From JAXMCI01 sp046349435 (lineage in GTDB: Bacteria; Pseudomonadota; Alphaproteobacteria; Dongiales; Dongiaceae), in the NCBI GenBank assembly GCA_046349435.1, contig JAXMCI010000024.1, positions 48,924 through 112,923 on the forward strand: a DNA stretch of 64,000 nt, in the 5' to 3' direction. Shown here piece by piece: positions 43,022-51,841 of the stretch. Every line of letters begins with the position of its first letter. The first letter of the stretch is position 1. The notes beneath the pieces were generated by a model, which made no database searches, was not told the DNA's origin, and worked only from the letters and a program-made list of their open reading frames with translations. A program made the position numbers and the translations under genes.

Positions 43022-43108
43022 GCCGCCGCATGGCAGACCCGCCGCCCTTGCGCTGCTCCGCGCGGGACGCACGACCTAGCTTCGGGAGGAGGTGAGCCGA
43101 ACCGCACC

Positions 43109-44578
43109 ATGGTCGACCTGTCGTTGAAGTCCGCGGCCACCACCCGCGGGCCGGCCGAGGCCGCGCCCGTGCCGGCCCGCACGCCCATCCTGATCCCGCT
43201 GATCGTCGCCTGCGCGCTGTTCATGGAGAACCTCGACTCCACGGTGCTGGCGACGGCGCTGCCGGCGATCGCCCGCTCGATGGGCGAGAACCCGCTGCGG
43301 CTCAACCTCGCCATCACCGCCTACCTCTTCAGCCTGGCGGTGTTCATCCCGATCAGCGGCTGGGTCGCCGACCGCTTCGGCGCGCGCAACGTCTTCCGCG
43401 TCGCCATCGCCATCTTCCTGCTCGGCTCGATCCTCTGCGGCTTCAGCGCCTCGCTGCCGCAGTTCGTCGGGGCCCGCATCGTCCAGGGCATCGGCGGGGC
43501 GATGATGGTGCCGGTCGGCCGGCTGGTGGTGCTGCGCTCGGTGCCCAAGGCGCGCTTCGTCAGCGCCATGGCCTACCTCACCCTGCCGGCGCTGCTCGGC
43601 CCGATCATGGGCCCGCCGGTCGGCGGCTTCATCGCCACCTACTTCTCCTGGCGCTGGATCTTCTGGATCAACCTGCCGATCGGCATCCTCGGCATCCTAC
43701 TCGCCACCCGCTTCGTCCCGGCGCTGCGCGAGAAGCAGGTGCCGCCGCTCGACCTGCCGGGCTTCGCGCTGACCGCGCTGGCGCTGGTCGGGCTGGTCTT
43801 CGGCTTCGAGACGGTGGGCCGCGGCATCCTGCCCCTGCCCGCCGTGCTGGCACTGCTCGGCACCGGGCTCGCCGCCGCCATCCTCTACGGCCTGCGGGCC
43901 CGGCGGGTGGCCCATCCGATCATTGACCTGACGCTGCTCCGGCTGCCGACCTTCCGGGCCGGGGTGATCGGCGGCTCGCTGTTCCGCATCGGGGTCGGCG
44001 CCATCCCGTTCCTGCTGCCGCTGCTGCTGCAGCTGGGCTTCGGCCGCACGCCGTTCGAGTCGGGCACCCTGACCTTCGTGGCGGCGGCCGGGGCGATGGG
44101 CATGAAGACGACGGCCGGCGCCATCCTGCGCCGCTGGGGCTTCCGCACCGTGCTGATCGTCAACGCGGTGGTGAGCAGCGGCTTCCTCGCCGCCACCGCG
44201 ATCTTCCGGCCGGAGACGCCGGCCTGGTTCATCATCGGCGTGCTGCTGGTCGGCGGCTTCTTCCGTTCGCTGCAGTTCACCAGCATCAATGCCGTCTCCT
44301 ACGCCGACGTGCCGCCGGCGCGGATGAGCCTCGCCACCTCCTTCGCCAGCGCCGCGCAGCAGCTCTCCTTGACCATCGGCGTCGGCACCGGGGCGCTGCT
44401 GCTGCATCTCGCGGCCGCCGCGCGCGGCAGCGCCACGGTCAGCGCCGCCGACTTCCCGCCGGCCTTCATCGTGGTGGCGGCCATCGCCCTGCTGTCGCTC
44501 TTCTGGTTCGTGCGGCTGCCGCACGACGCCGGCGCCGAGCTCAGCGGCCGGCCGCCGGCCGGCCAACGGCAGAGCTGA
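43109..44578 (+). CDS. MFS transporter, DHA2/EmrB-like drug exporter
   Basis: A 489-residue permease with 14 hydrophobic helices. Motif A-like GWVADRFGARNVFR lies between TM2 and TM3, and FMENLDSTVLATALPAIARS in TM1 is the DHA2 hallmark; GPIMGPPVGGFIATYFSWRW is motif C in TM5. Starts at an ATG after a GGAGGAGGTG run. It follows the RND pump by 87 bp and may be expressed with it. Confidence 0.92.
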   Translation: MVDLSLKSAATTRGPAEAAPVPARTPILIPLIVACALFMENLDSTVLATALPAIARSMGENPLRLNLAITAYLFSLAVFIPISGWVADRFGARNVFRVAIAIFLLGSILCGFSASLPQFVGARIVQGIGGAMMVPVGRLVVLRSVPKARFVSAMAYLTLPALLGPIMGPPVGGFIATYFSWRWIFWINLPIGILGILLATRFVPALREKQVPPLDLPGFALTALALVGLVFGFETVGRGILPLPAVLALLGTGLAAAILYGLRARRVAHPIIDLTLLRLPTFRAGVIGGSLFRIGVGAIPFLLPLLLQLGFGRTPFESGTLTFVAAAGAMGMKTTAGAILRRWGFRTVLIVNAVVSSGFLAATAIFRPETPAWFIIGVLLVGGFFRSLQFTSINAVSYADVPPARMSLATSFASAAQQLSLTIGVGTGALLLHLAAAARGSATVSAADFPPAFIVVAAIALLSLFWFVRLPHDAGAELSGRPPAGQRQS

Positions 44579-44700
44579 TCGGCGCCATCGAATTTCTATA
44601 TCGCCGGGTTGCCGCGGCGCGGCCGTTCAACCGGACGACGCACCGGCCCCAGGGTCATGTCGACCAGGGTCATCGGGCCGGCGCGCAGATGGAGGACCGA

Positions 44701-45000
44701 ATGCGCAACCTGCGATCCCTGATCCTGCCGGCCGCCGCCGCGGCGACCCTCGCCCTCGCCGCCTCCGCGGCGCTCGCCGACAGCGACGGCCGTACCGCCG
44801 GCATGGTCTATGGCAGCCCGGCGAACGACAGCCAGTCGGCGGCCGTGCCGGTCTTCTCCGACGTGCCCGACCAGGCGCCCCGCAGCTTCGACCCCCGCTA
44901 CCCCTACAAGGGCCGGCGCACGACCGCCAACGCCCCCGGCTGGGTCGACTGCCAGGACCCCGCCAATGGCGGGCTGGACCGCTGCACCGGCCTGAAGTAG
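44701..45000 (+). CDS. Small hypothetical secreted protein
   Basis: A 99-residue protein with a signal peptide (MRNLRSLILPAAAAATLALA, cleavage after ALA) and a short mature part with repeated aromatic/proline residues (PRSFDPRYPYKGRRTTANAP) and two cysteines near the end (WVDCQDPANGGLDRCTGLK). The chosen ATG has GGAGGACCG before it; the ATG 12 bp upstream is part of that ribosome site. Followed by a strong hairpin. Function unknown. Confidence 0.7.
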   Translation: MRNLRSLILPAAAAATLALAASAALADSDGRTAGMVYGSPANDSQSAAVPVFSDVPDQAPRSFDPRYPYKGRRTTANAPGWVDCQDPANGGLDRCTGLK

Positions 45001-45022
45001 CCGTCGCGCCGTGGGCCGCCGG

Positions 45023-45051
45023 CCGCCGCGGCGAACGCCTCGCCGCGGCGG
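45023..45051 (+). terminator. Terminator-like hairpin
   Basis: Perfect 12-bp stem CCGCCGCGGCGA/TCGCCGCGGCGG with a 5-nt loop, 23 bp after the stop of the small secreted protein gene and before the methyltransferase. No U-tract. Confidence 0.5.
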
Positions 45052-45078
45052 CCGCGCGCCCCAGGAGAGCCCTCGCCG

Positions 45079-45861
45079 ATGAACGACGAAAGCCGCTTCC
45101 GCTCCGCCGCCCCGTTCTACGCCCGCTTCCGCCCGCCCTATCCCGGCGCGCTGATCGGGCAGATCGTCGCGCGCTGCGGCCTGGACGGCAGCGGGCGGCT
45201 GCTCGATCTCGGCTGCGGCCCCGGCCCGCTGGCCATCGCGCTGGCGCCGCATGTCGGCACGGTCGTCGCGATGGATCCGGAGCCCGAGATGCTGGCCGAG
45301 GCGGAGATCGCCGCGGCTGCCGCCGGCGTCCGGCTGCAGCTGGTGCGCGGCGGCTCGCGCGACCTCGCCGGCGCGCCGGGCCGCTTCCGCCTCGTCACCA
45401 TGGGCCGCTCCTTCCACTGGATGGACCGCGATGCCACCCTGGCGGCGCTCGACCGGCTGGTGCTGCCCGACGGCTGGATCGCCGTCCTCGGCGAGCGCCC
45501 GGTCGACGGCGCGCCGGGCTGGCGCGCGGCCTGGGAGCGGGTCGGCCGCAAATGGTCGGGGCCGGCCTGGGCGCCCCGCGACCGCCGCCGCGCCCCGGAC
45601 TGGGAACCGCACGACGCGGTGCTCGCCCGCTCCGCCTTCGCCGCGATCGAGCGGCTGTCGGTGCGCGAGCTGCGGACGACGCCGCTCGACGCGATCGTCG
45701 GCCGCGCCTACTCGATGTCCTCGACCAGCCCCGCGGCCCTCGGCGACAACCGCGCCGCCTTCGAATCCGAGCTGCGCGAGGCGCTGGCCCCGTTCGTCAG
45801 GGGCGGCGGCGTGCCCGAGGAAAGCTGCTTCGAGGCGCTGCTGGCGCGGCGACCGGGATAG
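45079..45861 (+). CDS. Class I SAM-dependent methyltransferase
   Basis: A 260-residue cytoplasmic enzyme. The SAM-binding motif is LLDLGCGPGPLAIALAPHVG (about residues 41-60), followed by VVAMDPEPEMLAEAE and the post-motif TMGRSFHWMDRDATL, which is common in UbiE/Methyltransf_11-type proteins of unknown substrate. The ATG has AGGAGAG upstream. Stands alone; convergent with the DUF1989-GcvT gene, with a repeat between. Confidence 0.85.
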   Translation: MNDESRFRSAAPFYARFRPPYPGALIGQIVARCGLDGSGRLLDLGCGPGPLAIALAPHVGTVVAMDPEPEMLAEAEIAAAAAGVRLQLVRGGSRDLAGAPGRFRLVTMGRSFHWMDRDATLAALDRLVLPDGWIAVLGERPVDGAPGWRAAWERVGRKWSGPAWAPRDRRRAPDWEPHDAVLARSAFAAIERLSVRELRTTPLDAIVGRAYSMSSTSPAALGDNRAAFESELREALAPFVRGGGVPEESCFEALLARRPG

Positions 45862-45869
45862 GACTTCAC

Positions 45870-45985
45870 TCCCTCTCCCGCTTGCGTGAGAGGGTCGGGG
45901 TGAGGGTCGTGCTGCCGCGCCCTCACCCTCCCGTCTCTGGCGCGACGGGCCCCTCCCTCTCCCACTTCGTGGGCGAGGGAAGAGA
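45870..45985. repeat. Intergenic repeat, family 3, long copy
   Basis: About 116 bp of alternating CCCTCTCCC/GAGAGGG arms forming at least two hairpins (45871-45877 with 45888-45894; CCCAC with GTGGG near 45960-45973). A fragment occurs at 39819. It fills the space between convergent genes, and its last part abuts the DUF1989-GcvT stop codon. Confidence 0.65.
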
Positions 45986-45991
45986 CTGCTC

Positions 45992-48334
45992 CTACGACCT
46001 CACCCTGACCTTCTCCGGGTCGTAGAACGGGAAGCGCACCACCGTCGCCGGCAGGCGCTTCTGCTGGCCGTCGATCTTGCCGACCTCGACCTCGGTGCCG
46101 GGCTCGGCATAGGCGACGTCGATGCGGCAGAGGGCGATGGTCTTGCGCAGGATCGGCGAGCGCGTGCCGCTGGTCACCACGCCGACCTGGGCGCGGCCGA
46201 CATGGACGCAGTTGCCGTGCGCCGCCGGCTCGGTGCCGACCAGCTCGAGCCCGACCAGCACCTGGCGCGGCGCGGCCTTGCGGCGGAGCAGCGCCTCGCG
46301 GCCGATGAACTCCTCGTTGCCCTTGAGCGCGACGGCGAAGCCGATGCCGGCCTCGAACGGATCGGTCTGGTCGTTGAACTCGTAGTTGGCGAAGACGAGG
46401 CCGGCCTCGATGCGCAGCATGTCGAGCGCCTCGAGCCCGAGCGGCGCCAGCCCGTGCGGCTGGCCGGCCGCCCAGACCGCGTCCCACACCGCGGGCGCGT
46501 CCTTCGGATGGCAGAAGATCTCGTAGCCGAGCTCGCCGGTATAGCCGGTGCGCGAGACGACGATCGGGATGCCGTCGAAGCCGCCGATGCGGCCGACCGC
46601 GCAATGGAACCAGGCGAGCTCGGCCAGCGACGGCTGGGCCGGCGGTGTCCACACCACCTCCGCCAGGATGGCGCGGCTCGCCGGGCCCTGCACGGCGATG
46701 TTGTGCAGCTGGTCGGTCGAGGACTTGACCCAGACCTTGAGGCCGCGCTCGGCGGCGATGTCGCGCAGCCACTTGCCGTCGAACTCGTCGCCGCCGACGA
46801 AGCGGAAATTGTCCGGGCCGAGGCGGAACACGGTGGCGTCGTCGACCATGCCGCCATGCGGGTAGCAGAGCGCGGTGTAGACGACCTGGCCGACCGCCAG
46901 CTTGCGGATGTTCCGCGTGCAGGCGATCTGCAGCAGCGTCTCGGCATCGGGCCCGAGCACCTCGAACTTGCGCAGTGGCGAGAGGTCCATCACCGCCGCG
47001 CGCTCGCGGCAGGCATGGTACTCGGCGATCGCGCCGTGGTTGGCGAAGCGGCTCGGCAGCCAGAAGCCGCGATACTCGGCAAAGGCGCGGGTCAGCGCCG
47101 AGGTGCGCGGGTGGAAGGCGGTCTCGCGGGTCAGCACCGGTTCGGAATCGGGGGCCATGCGGAAGGCGATCGCTTTGCTGAAGGCGTTGCGGGCGGGGTA
47201 GACGCGGACATGGATGTCGGTCGGGCTCCAGCCATTGGCCGGATCGATGTCGTCCGGGCAGGCCGAGGAGGCGCAGACCAGGTCGGTCATCGCCCTGAGC
47301 AGCACGTAGTCGCCCGGCCGCGACCAGGGCTCGTCGAGATAGAGCTGGTTCTGCGCGTCGACCCCGGTGTTGTAGAAGAAGTTGATCGCCGGCCAGCCGC
47401 GCCGCGCCTCGACGCCGAAGGCGGCGAGCGCGCCGTTGAAGTTGTCCGAGCAGTTGACGTGGCCGGGATAGCCCATGTCGTCGTAGTAGCGCGCGGTGCA
47501 GGCGAGCGCGAAGGTGTCGTGCCGTCCGACCGTGTCGCGCACCACCTCGACCAGCGGCTGCATGTCCTGGTCGAAGAACTTCGAGAGCAGGCCGGGGCCG
47601 GGATAGGCGCGGCCGAGCAGCGTGCGGGTGGTGGTGGCGTCGAGGCCGCGCTCCAGCCCCTGCTCCAGCTGGCGGGCGTTGAAGGCGAGGAAGTCGGAGC
47701 ATTGCCGGCCGGCGACGTCGATGATCTGGATGTACTCGCCCGCCCTGACCGTGTAGGCCCGCGCCGTGCAGCGCTCGACCCGCCATTCCTCGCGCGGGTC
47801 GGCGAGCGGCTCGGGCAGCGGCGGCAGGGCCAGCAGCGCCGGCCGCGCCCGCTCGATCTCGACGCCGAGCTCGGTCGGCGGATCCTGCGCGTCGGCCCGC
47901 ATCGGGCCGCCCGCGGCATGAAGGATGACGACGGCCGGACGCTCGGCGGCGAAGCGCACGCTCTCGCCCGGCAGGCTGTCACGCTCGAACAGCGATACCG
48001 CCCGCTCGACCCGCGCCGGCAGGCCGCGGGCGCGCAGCGCCGCGGCGAGGCCGCGCGACGCCTGGTCGGCGCCGGCGAGCAGCCGCGCGATGCCCTCGGC
48101 CGGGCCCTTCGCAACCGCCCCGAGCGCGGCCGCGTCCTCCGCCCCGCCCGGCGCGAAAGCGGCCAGCTCGCAGCGCTGCCGCCCCTCGCGGTCGACCACC
48201 GTCAGCCGGTCGCCGGGCGCCAGCGCCACCACCAGCGCACCGCCGCCGGCCACCCGGTAGCGCTCGCGGCCGGGCGCCGGCAGCACCAGCCCGGGCTCGC
48301 GCACCGCCGGGCGGCGCGCCCCGGGGGCGTTCAA
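45992..48334 (-). CDS. DUF1989-GcvT fusion protein (aminomethyltransferase-like)
   Basis: A 780-residue fusion. Residues about 1-175 are a poorly conserved N-terminal part, about 180-380 a DUF1989 (urea-carboxylase-associated) domain (YIQIIDVAGRQCSDFLAFNA, YYDDMGYPGHVNCSDNFNGA), and about 395-780 a GcvT folate-binding domain with C-terminal barrel (VSRTGYTGELGYEIFCHP, LGLEALDMLRIEAGLVF). Likely role: tetrahydrofolate-dependent demethylation or aminomethyl transfer. The start is TTG, overlapping the greA/B-type stop (TTGA) with GGAGGG six bases upstream. A FAD oxidoreductase and an ACT protein nearby fit one-carbon metabolism. Confidence 0.85.
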   Translation of the reverse strand: MNAPGARRPAVREPGLVLPAPGRERYRVAGGGALVVALAPGDRLTVVDREGRQRCELAAFAPGGAEDAAALGAVAKGPAEGIARLLAGADQASRGLAAALRARGLPARVERAVSLFERDSLPGESVRFAAERPAVVILHAAGGPMRADAQDPPTELGVEIERARPALLALPPLPEPLADPREEWRVERCTARAYTVRAGEYIQIIDVAGRQCSDFLAFNARQLEQGLERGLDATTTRTLLGRAYPGPGLLSKFFDQDMQPLVEVVRDTVGRHDTFALACTARYYDDMGYPGHVNCSDNFNGALAAFGVEARRGWPAINFFYNTGVDAQNQLYLDEPWSRPGDYVLLRAMTDLVCASSACPDDIDPANGWSPTDIHVRVYPARNAFSKAIAFRMAPDSEPVLTRETAFHPRTSALTRAFAEYRGFWLPSRFANHGAIAEYHACRERAAVMDLSPLRKFEVLGPDAETLLQIACTRNIRKLAVGQVVYTALCYPHGGMVDDATVFRLGPDNFRFVGGDEFDGKWLRDIAAERGLKVWVKSSTDQLHNIAVQGPASRAILAEVVWTPPAQPSLAELAWFHCAVGRIGGFDGIPIVVSRTGYTGELGYEIFCHPKDAPAVWDAVWAAGQPHGLAPLGLEALDMLRIEAGLVFANYEFNDQTDPFEAGIGFAVALKGNEEFIGREALLRRKAAPRQVLVGLELVGTEPAAHGNCVHVGRAQVGVVTSGTRSPILRKTIALCRIDVAYAEPGTEVEVGKIDGQQKRLPATVVRFPFYDPEKVRVRS

Positions 48335-48843
48335 GCCGCGCCCTCCTCGTGATGGGGAGAGTCGATGGCCAGCACCTCGAGCCCGAGATCGCCGATCGGC
48401 CGGCGCCAGGTGACGGTGTCGCCGACCCGCGCCCCGAGCAGCGCCTGGGCCAGCGGCGAGGCGTAGGAGATCAGCCCGGCCGGCACGTCGGCCTCGTCCT
48501 CGCCGACGATCTCGAAGCTGCGCTCGACGTCGTTGTCGTCGATGGTGCGCACCGCGGCGCCGAAGCTGACCTGGTCGGCCGGCTGGCTCGCCGGATCGAT
48601 CAGCAGGGCGCTGTCGATGCGGCTCTCGAAATAGCGGATGTCGCGGTCGATGCGCTTGCGCTGCTCCTTGTCGAGCAGGTCCTCGCTGTCGGCCAGCCGG
48701 TGATGCTCGGCCTGCAGCTCGGCGAGCTGCGCCTTCAGCCGCGCCAGGCCGCGCGGCGTCACGTAGTTGGGGTGCGGACTCTGGGGTCGCTCCGGCAGGT
48801 CGTCCGCCGGCTCGTCCATGTCCTTCACGAAGGCCCGGCTCAT
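48331..48843 (-). CDS. GreA/GreB family transcription elongation factor
   Basis: A 170-residue factor that stimulates transcript cleavage in stalled RNA polymerase. The N-terminal PERPQSPHPNYVTPRGLARL and coiled coil (about 35-80) are followed by the FKBP-like C-terminal domain (VSFGAAVRTIDDNDVERSFE, ISYASPLAQALLGARVGDTV). MSRAFVKD at the start and overall pattern favour GreB over GreA. Overlaps the next gene's TTG. Confidence 0.85.
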   Translation of the reverse strand: MSRAFVKDMDEPADDLPERPQSPHPNYVTPRGLARLKAQLAELQAEHHRLADSEDLLDKEQRKRIDRDIRYFESRIDSALLIDPASQPADQVSFGAAVRTIDDNDVERSFEIVGEDEADVPAGLISYASPLAQALLGARVGDTVTWRRPIGDLGLEVLAIDSPHHEEGAA

Positions 48844-48937
48844 GCGCTGCCGCCCCGCTAAGTTCTTGTTCTCCAGCGCGATTATAGGACATTGTGGCGG
48901 CCCCTCCTATCGGGTTGCAAGCAGGCTTGGCCGGGGC

Positions 48938-50116
48938 ATGACGCAGAGCTGGGACGTGGTGATCGTGGGCGGCGCAGTGGTCGGCAGCGCGATCGCCTAT
49001 TTCCTCGCCGGGCCGGTCGGCTTCAAGGGCCGGGTGCTGGTGGTCGAGAAGGATCCGACCTACGCCGAATGCGCCACGGCGCGCTCGGCGGGCGGCATCC
49101 GCCAGCAATTCTCGACCGCCGAGAACATCGCGCTCTCGACCTTCGGCGCCGCCTTCGTCAAGTCGGCGCACGAGGCGCTCGCGGTCGACGGCGACGCGCC
49201 CGCCCTGCCCTTCGTCGAGAACGGCTACCTCTTCCTCGCCACGCCGGCCGGCCTGCCGGTGCTGCGGCACAACCACGCCCTGCAGCAGGAGCACGGCGCC
49301 GACATCGCGCTGCTCGACCCGGACGGGCTCCAGGCGCGCTTCCCCTGGCTCAGGACCGACGACCTCGCCGGCGGCACGCTCGGCCTCAGCAACGAAGGCT
49401 GGACCGACCCGTACAGCCTGCTGCAGGCCTTCCGCCGCAAGGCCCGCGCGCTCGGCGTCACCTATCTCGCCGACACCGTCACCGGCCTGGAGCGCGAGGG
49501 CGGCCGGATCACCGCAGCGCATCTCGCCGCCGGCGGCCGGATCGCCTGCGGCACGCTGGTCGACTGCGCCGGCGTGCGGGCCGCCGACATCGCGGCGATG
49601 GCGGGGCTGGCGCTGCCGGTGCGGCCGCGCAAGCGCATGGTCTACGTCTTCGACTGCCGCGAGGATCTCGGCCGCGTGCCGCTGGTCATCGACCCGACGG
49701 GCGTCTGGTTCCGGCCGGAGCATGGCAGCTTCATCGGCGGCGTCTCGCCGCCCGAGTCGGAGGATCCCGACTGCCTCGATTTCGAGCTCGACTACCGGCC
49801 CTTCGAGGAGGTCGTCTGGCCGGCGCTGGCCGAGCGCGTCCCCGCCTTCGAGGCGATCAAGCTGGTGCGCGCCTGGGCCGGCCACTACGACTACAACACG
49901 CTCGACCAGAACGCGATCGTCGGGCCGCATCCCGATGTGCGCAACTTCCTGTTCGCCAACGGCTTCAGCGGCCACGGGCTGCAGCAGTCGCCGGCGGTCG
50001 GCCGCGCCATCGCCGAGCTGATCGCCCATGGCGGCTTCCGCAGCATCGACCTCGCCCGCTTCTCCTACGAGCGGGTGCTGGCAAACCAGCCGATCATTGA
50101 GCTCAACGTGGTGTGA
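48938..50116 (+). CDS. FAD-dependent oxidoreductase (DAO family, sarcosine/glycine-oxidase-like)
   Basis: A 392-residue flavoenzyme. N-terminal dinucleotide motif VVIVGGAVVGSAIAYFL, then ATARSAGGIRQQFSTAENIA, typical of the GlyOx/sarcosine-dehydrogenase side of the DAO superfamily, and the C-terminal FAD region ANGFSGHGLQQSPAVGRAIA. It probably oxidises a secondary amine or N-methyl amino acid. Divergent from the Gre/GcvT pair but adjacent, consistent with handing a one-carbon unit to the GcvT domain. Start MTQSWDVVIVGG chosen by family pattern. Confidence 0.88.
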   Translation: MTQSWDVVIVGGAVVGSAIAYFLAGPVGFKGRVLVVEKDPTYAECATARSAGGIRQQFSTAENIALSTFGAAFVKSAHEALAVDGDAPALPFVENGYLFLATPAGLPVLRHNHALQQEHGADIALLDPDGLQARFPWLRTDDLAGGTLGLSNEGWTDPYSLLQAFRRKARALGVTYLADTVTGLEREGGRITAAHLAAGGRIACGTLVDCAGVRAADIAAMAGLALPVRPRKRMVYVFDCREDLGRVPLVIDPTGVWFRPEHGSFIGGVSPPESEDPDCLDFELDYRPFEEVVWPALAERVPAFEAIKLVRAWAGHYDYNTLDQNAIVGPHPDVRNFLFANGFSGHGLQQSPAVGRAIAELIAHGGFRSIDLARFSYERVLANQPIIELNVV

Positions 50117-50130
50117 CGCCGGAGGAACGG

Positions 50131-50655
50131 ATGGCCCAGCTCGCGCTCGTCAACATCCTGTGCGCCGATGCGCGCGGCCTGATCGCCGCGGTCACCGGGC
50201 GCCTGTTCGACCTCGGGGTCAATCTCGGCGACTTCAGCTTCGCGGTGCTCGGCGAGGCGGCCGAGCTCACCACCATCTGCGAGCTGCCCGACGGGCTCGA
50301 CATCCCGGCGGTGCAGCGCGAGCTGCAGGCCCTGCCGGCGCTGGCCCGCGCCAGCCTGCAGGTGGCGCCGTTCGCCTTCGGCGCGACGCACGCGCCCTCG
50401 GCCAAGATCACCCATCGCATCGAGATCGTCGGCGACGACAGCCCGGGGCTGATCGCGCGGCTCTCCGAGGTGCTCGGCGGCTTCGGCGCCAACATCGTGC
50501 GGCTGAACTCGGAGCGGGTCCCGGGGCCGAGCGGCGCCCGCTATCTCTCGCGGCTGGCGGTATGGCTGCCCGAGGACAAGGCCCGGGCCTGCCTCGCCAC
50601 CATCGCCAACACGGCGGCCCAGCTCGGCCTCAGCTGCCGCTCCGAGGCGGTCTGA
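50131..50655 (+). CDS. Tandem ACT-domain protein (GcvR-like)
   Basis: A 174-residue protein made of two ACT domains (about 5-80, LVNILCADARGLIAAVTGRL; and 95-170, HRIEIVGDDSPGLIARLSEV), like the glycine-cleavage regulator GcvR. It likely senses an amino acid. The ATG has GGAGGAACGG upstream, which decides against the earlier GTG. It follows the FAD oxidoreductase by 14 bp. Its 3' end overlaps the convergent PEP-CTERM gene by 26 bp. Confidence 0.83.
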   Translation: MAQLALVNILCADARGLIAAVTGRLFDLGVNLGDFSFAVLGEAAELTTICELPDGLDIPAVQRELQALPALARASLQVAPFAFGATHAPSAKITHRIEIVGDDSPGLIARLSEVLGGFGANIVRLNSERVPGPSGARYLSRLAVWLPEDKARACLATIANTAAQLGLSCRSEAV

Positions 50656-51355
50656 GGCGCAGCCGCCGGCCCGGGCACGACCGCGCCGTCCAGAGCACCA
50701 TGACGAGGCCGGCGCAGAACAACGCCAGCGCGGGAGGCTCGGGCACCGGGTGCAGCTCGTAGTCCTGGCCGAACCTGCGCGCGAGGATGCTGTTGGTGTC
50801 GTCGACCGCGAGGAAGGTCGTGTGCGGAAGGCTGTCGAGAACCTCCGGGTTGAGGATGATGGCCCGGCTCGCATAGCCGGAGGACGGGCCGATGGCGGCG
50901 ACGAACGGGCCATTGTTGAAGCCGACGACGATGTCGTTGTCGTTGATGTCCCGGATCGCGAACGGCGTATCGGCGACGCAGCAGATCAGCCCCGCCGCGC
51001 CGTAGACGAACTGGGTGGCGATCAGGTTGGGGCCGAAGAGGCTGCCGACGACGTAGTCGGCGCTGCTATCGGTGATGCTGATGCCGAAGTGACCGGCGGG
51101 ATCCACGCCGGAAATCGACTGCGCCTGGAGATAGGCCACGATGGCGGCGTCATCGAGGCCCGCCAGCTGGTCCGGCGTCGGGCTGCGAACGGCGGGCGCG
51201 ATCGTGCAGGCGGCGAACGCGCCGCCGCAGGGCGTCGCCACGTAGGTGATGTCGAGGGGGGTCGCGCGCGTCCGGCCGGCACCGAGGGTCCCGAGTCCGG
51301 CGATGAGCAGGATGGCCAGGAACGGCCGCAGGCGAAGACTTTCCATTGGCGGCAT
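50630..51355 (-). CDS. PEP-CTERM-type exported protein
   Basis: A 241-residue protein with a signal peptide (RLRPFLAILLIAGLGTLGAG), a mature part with HAF-like sequence (DINDNDIVVGFNNGPFVAAI, three or four cysteines early on), and a C-terminal sorting signal: VPEPPALAL, a hydrophobic stretch and a basic tail (GRRLRLRPPR). Such proteins are processed by an exosortase, which is not in the window. Start ATG at 51355 or 51346. Confidence 0.72.
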   Translation of the reverse strand: MPPMESLRLRPFLAILLIAGLGTLGAGRTRATPLDITYVATPCGGAFAACTIAPAVRSPTPDQLAGLDDAAIVAYLQAQSISGVDPAGHFGISITDSSADYVVGSLFGPNLIATQFVYGAAGLICCVADTPFAIRDINDNDIVVGFNNGPFVAAIGPSSGYASRAIILNPEVLDSLPHTTFLAVDDTNSILARRFGQDYELHPVPEPPALALFCAGLVMVLWTARSCPGRRLRLRPPRSGS

Positions 51356-51660
51356 CTCACCGATTGTCCGACGCTACTACTCGCAAGTCCCGTGCCACCC
51401 AGAGCGGAGAGGACCTCCGTCCTATCCCGGCCTCCCCTGTAAGGGATGCCGACGTCAGCGCTGCAGGAGGGCTTGGCGCGCGGTCGGAGGCAGGAGCGCG
51501 AGAAGCGGCGCCGGGCGGCACCGCCGCACGCAAAGGGCTCCGAGGAATGGCGTCCTCGTTCTGCCGATCGCGCCGGCCCGGAACCTGGCGGGCTCGACAC
51601 CGTCGACCAGAACGGGATGGCCGGCCACCACCGTCGCGAAGGGAGATCGCGGCTCGGCTG

Positions 51661-51757
51661 TGCCAACCTCGCCCTTCGACAAGCTCAGGGCGAGGTTCAA
51701 ATGGCAGGCGCGATCTCGGCCTCATCCTGAGCTTGTCGAAGGATGAGGCTGGCACGA
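51661..51757. repeat. Intergenic repeat, family 2, copy B
   Basis: Two inverted arms, CCTCGCCCTTCGACAAGCTC and GAGCTTGTCGAAGGATGAGG, about 30 bp apart, able to form a long hairpin. Same family as 32573-32646. Confidence 0.75.
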
Positions 51758-51815
51758 CCGTGACGCATGACGGTTCTGCCGGAGGCCGGGCGGGTTCCGG
51801 CAGGCCTGGAATCAG

Positions 51816-51841
51816 AAGGGCCGCCCTTGCGGGCGGCCCTT
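51816..51841 (-). terminator. Terminator-like hairpin after the 20-residue ORF
   Basis: Perfect 11-bp stem AAGGGCCGCCC/GGGCGGCCCTT with a 4-nt loop, 11 bp downstream of the small ORF ending at 51852. The stem is identical to the inner part of the hairpin at 1741-1771. Confidence 0.6.

Noticed and set aside
39638..43072. Long open frame antisense to the RND pump
   Set aside because: Same explanation: shadow of a long high-GC gene, with no motifs or ribosome site.
48334..50029. Apparent N-terminal extension of the GcvT fusion through the Gre and FAD genes
   Set aside because: The frame is open only as antisense/alternate-frame sequence; the TTG start with GGAGGG and the overlap with the upstream stop fix the true start at 48334.
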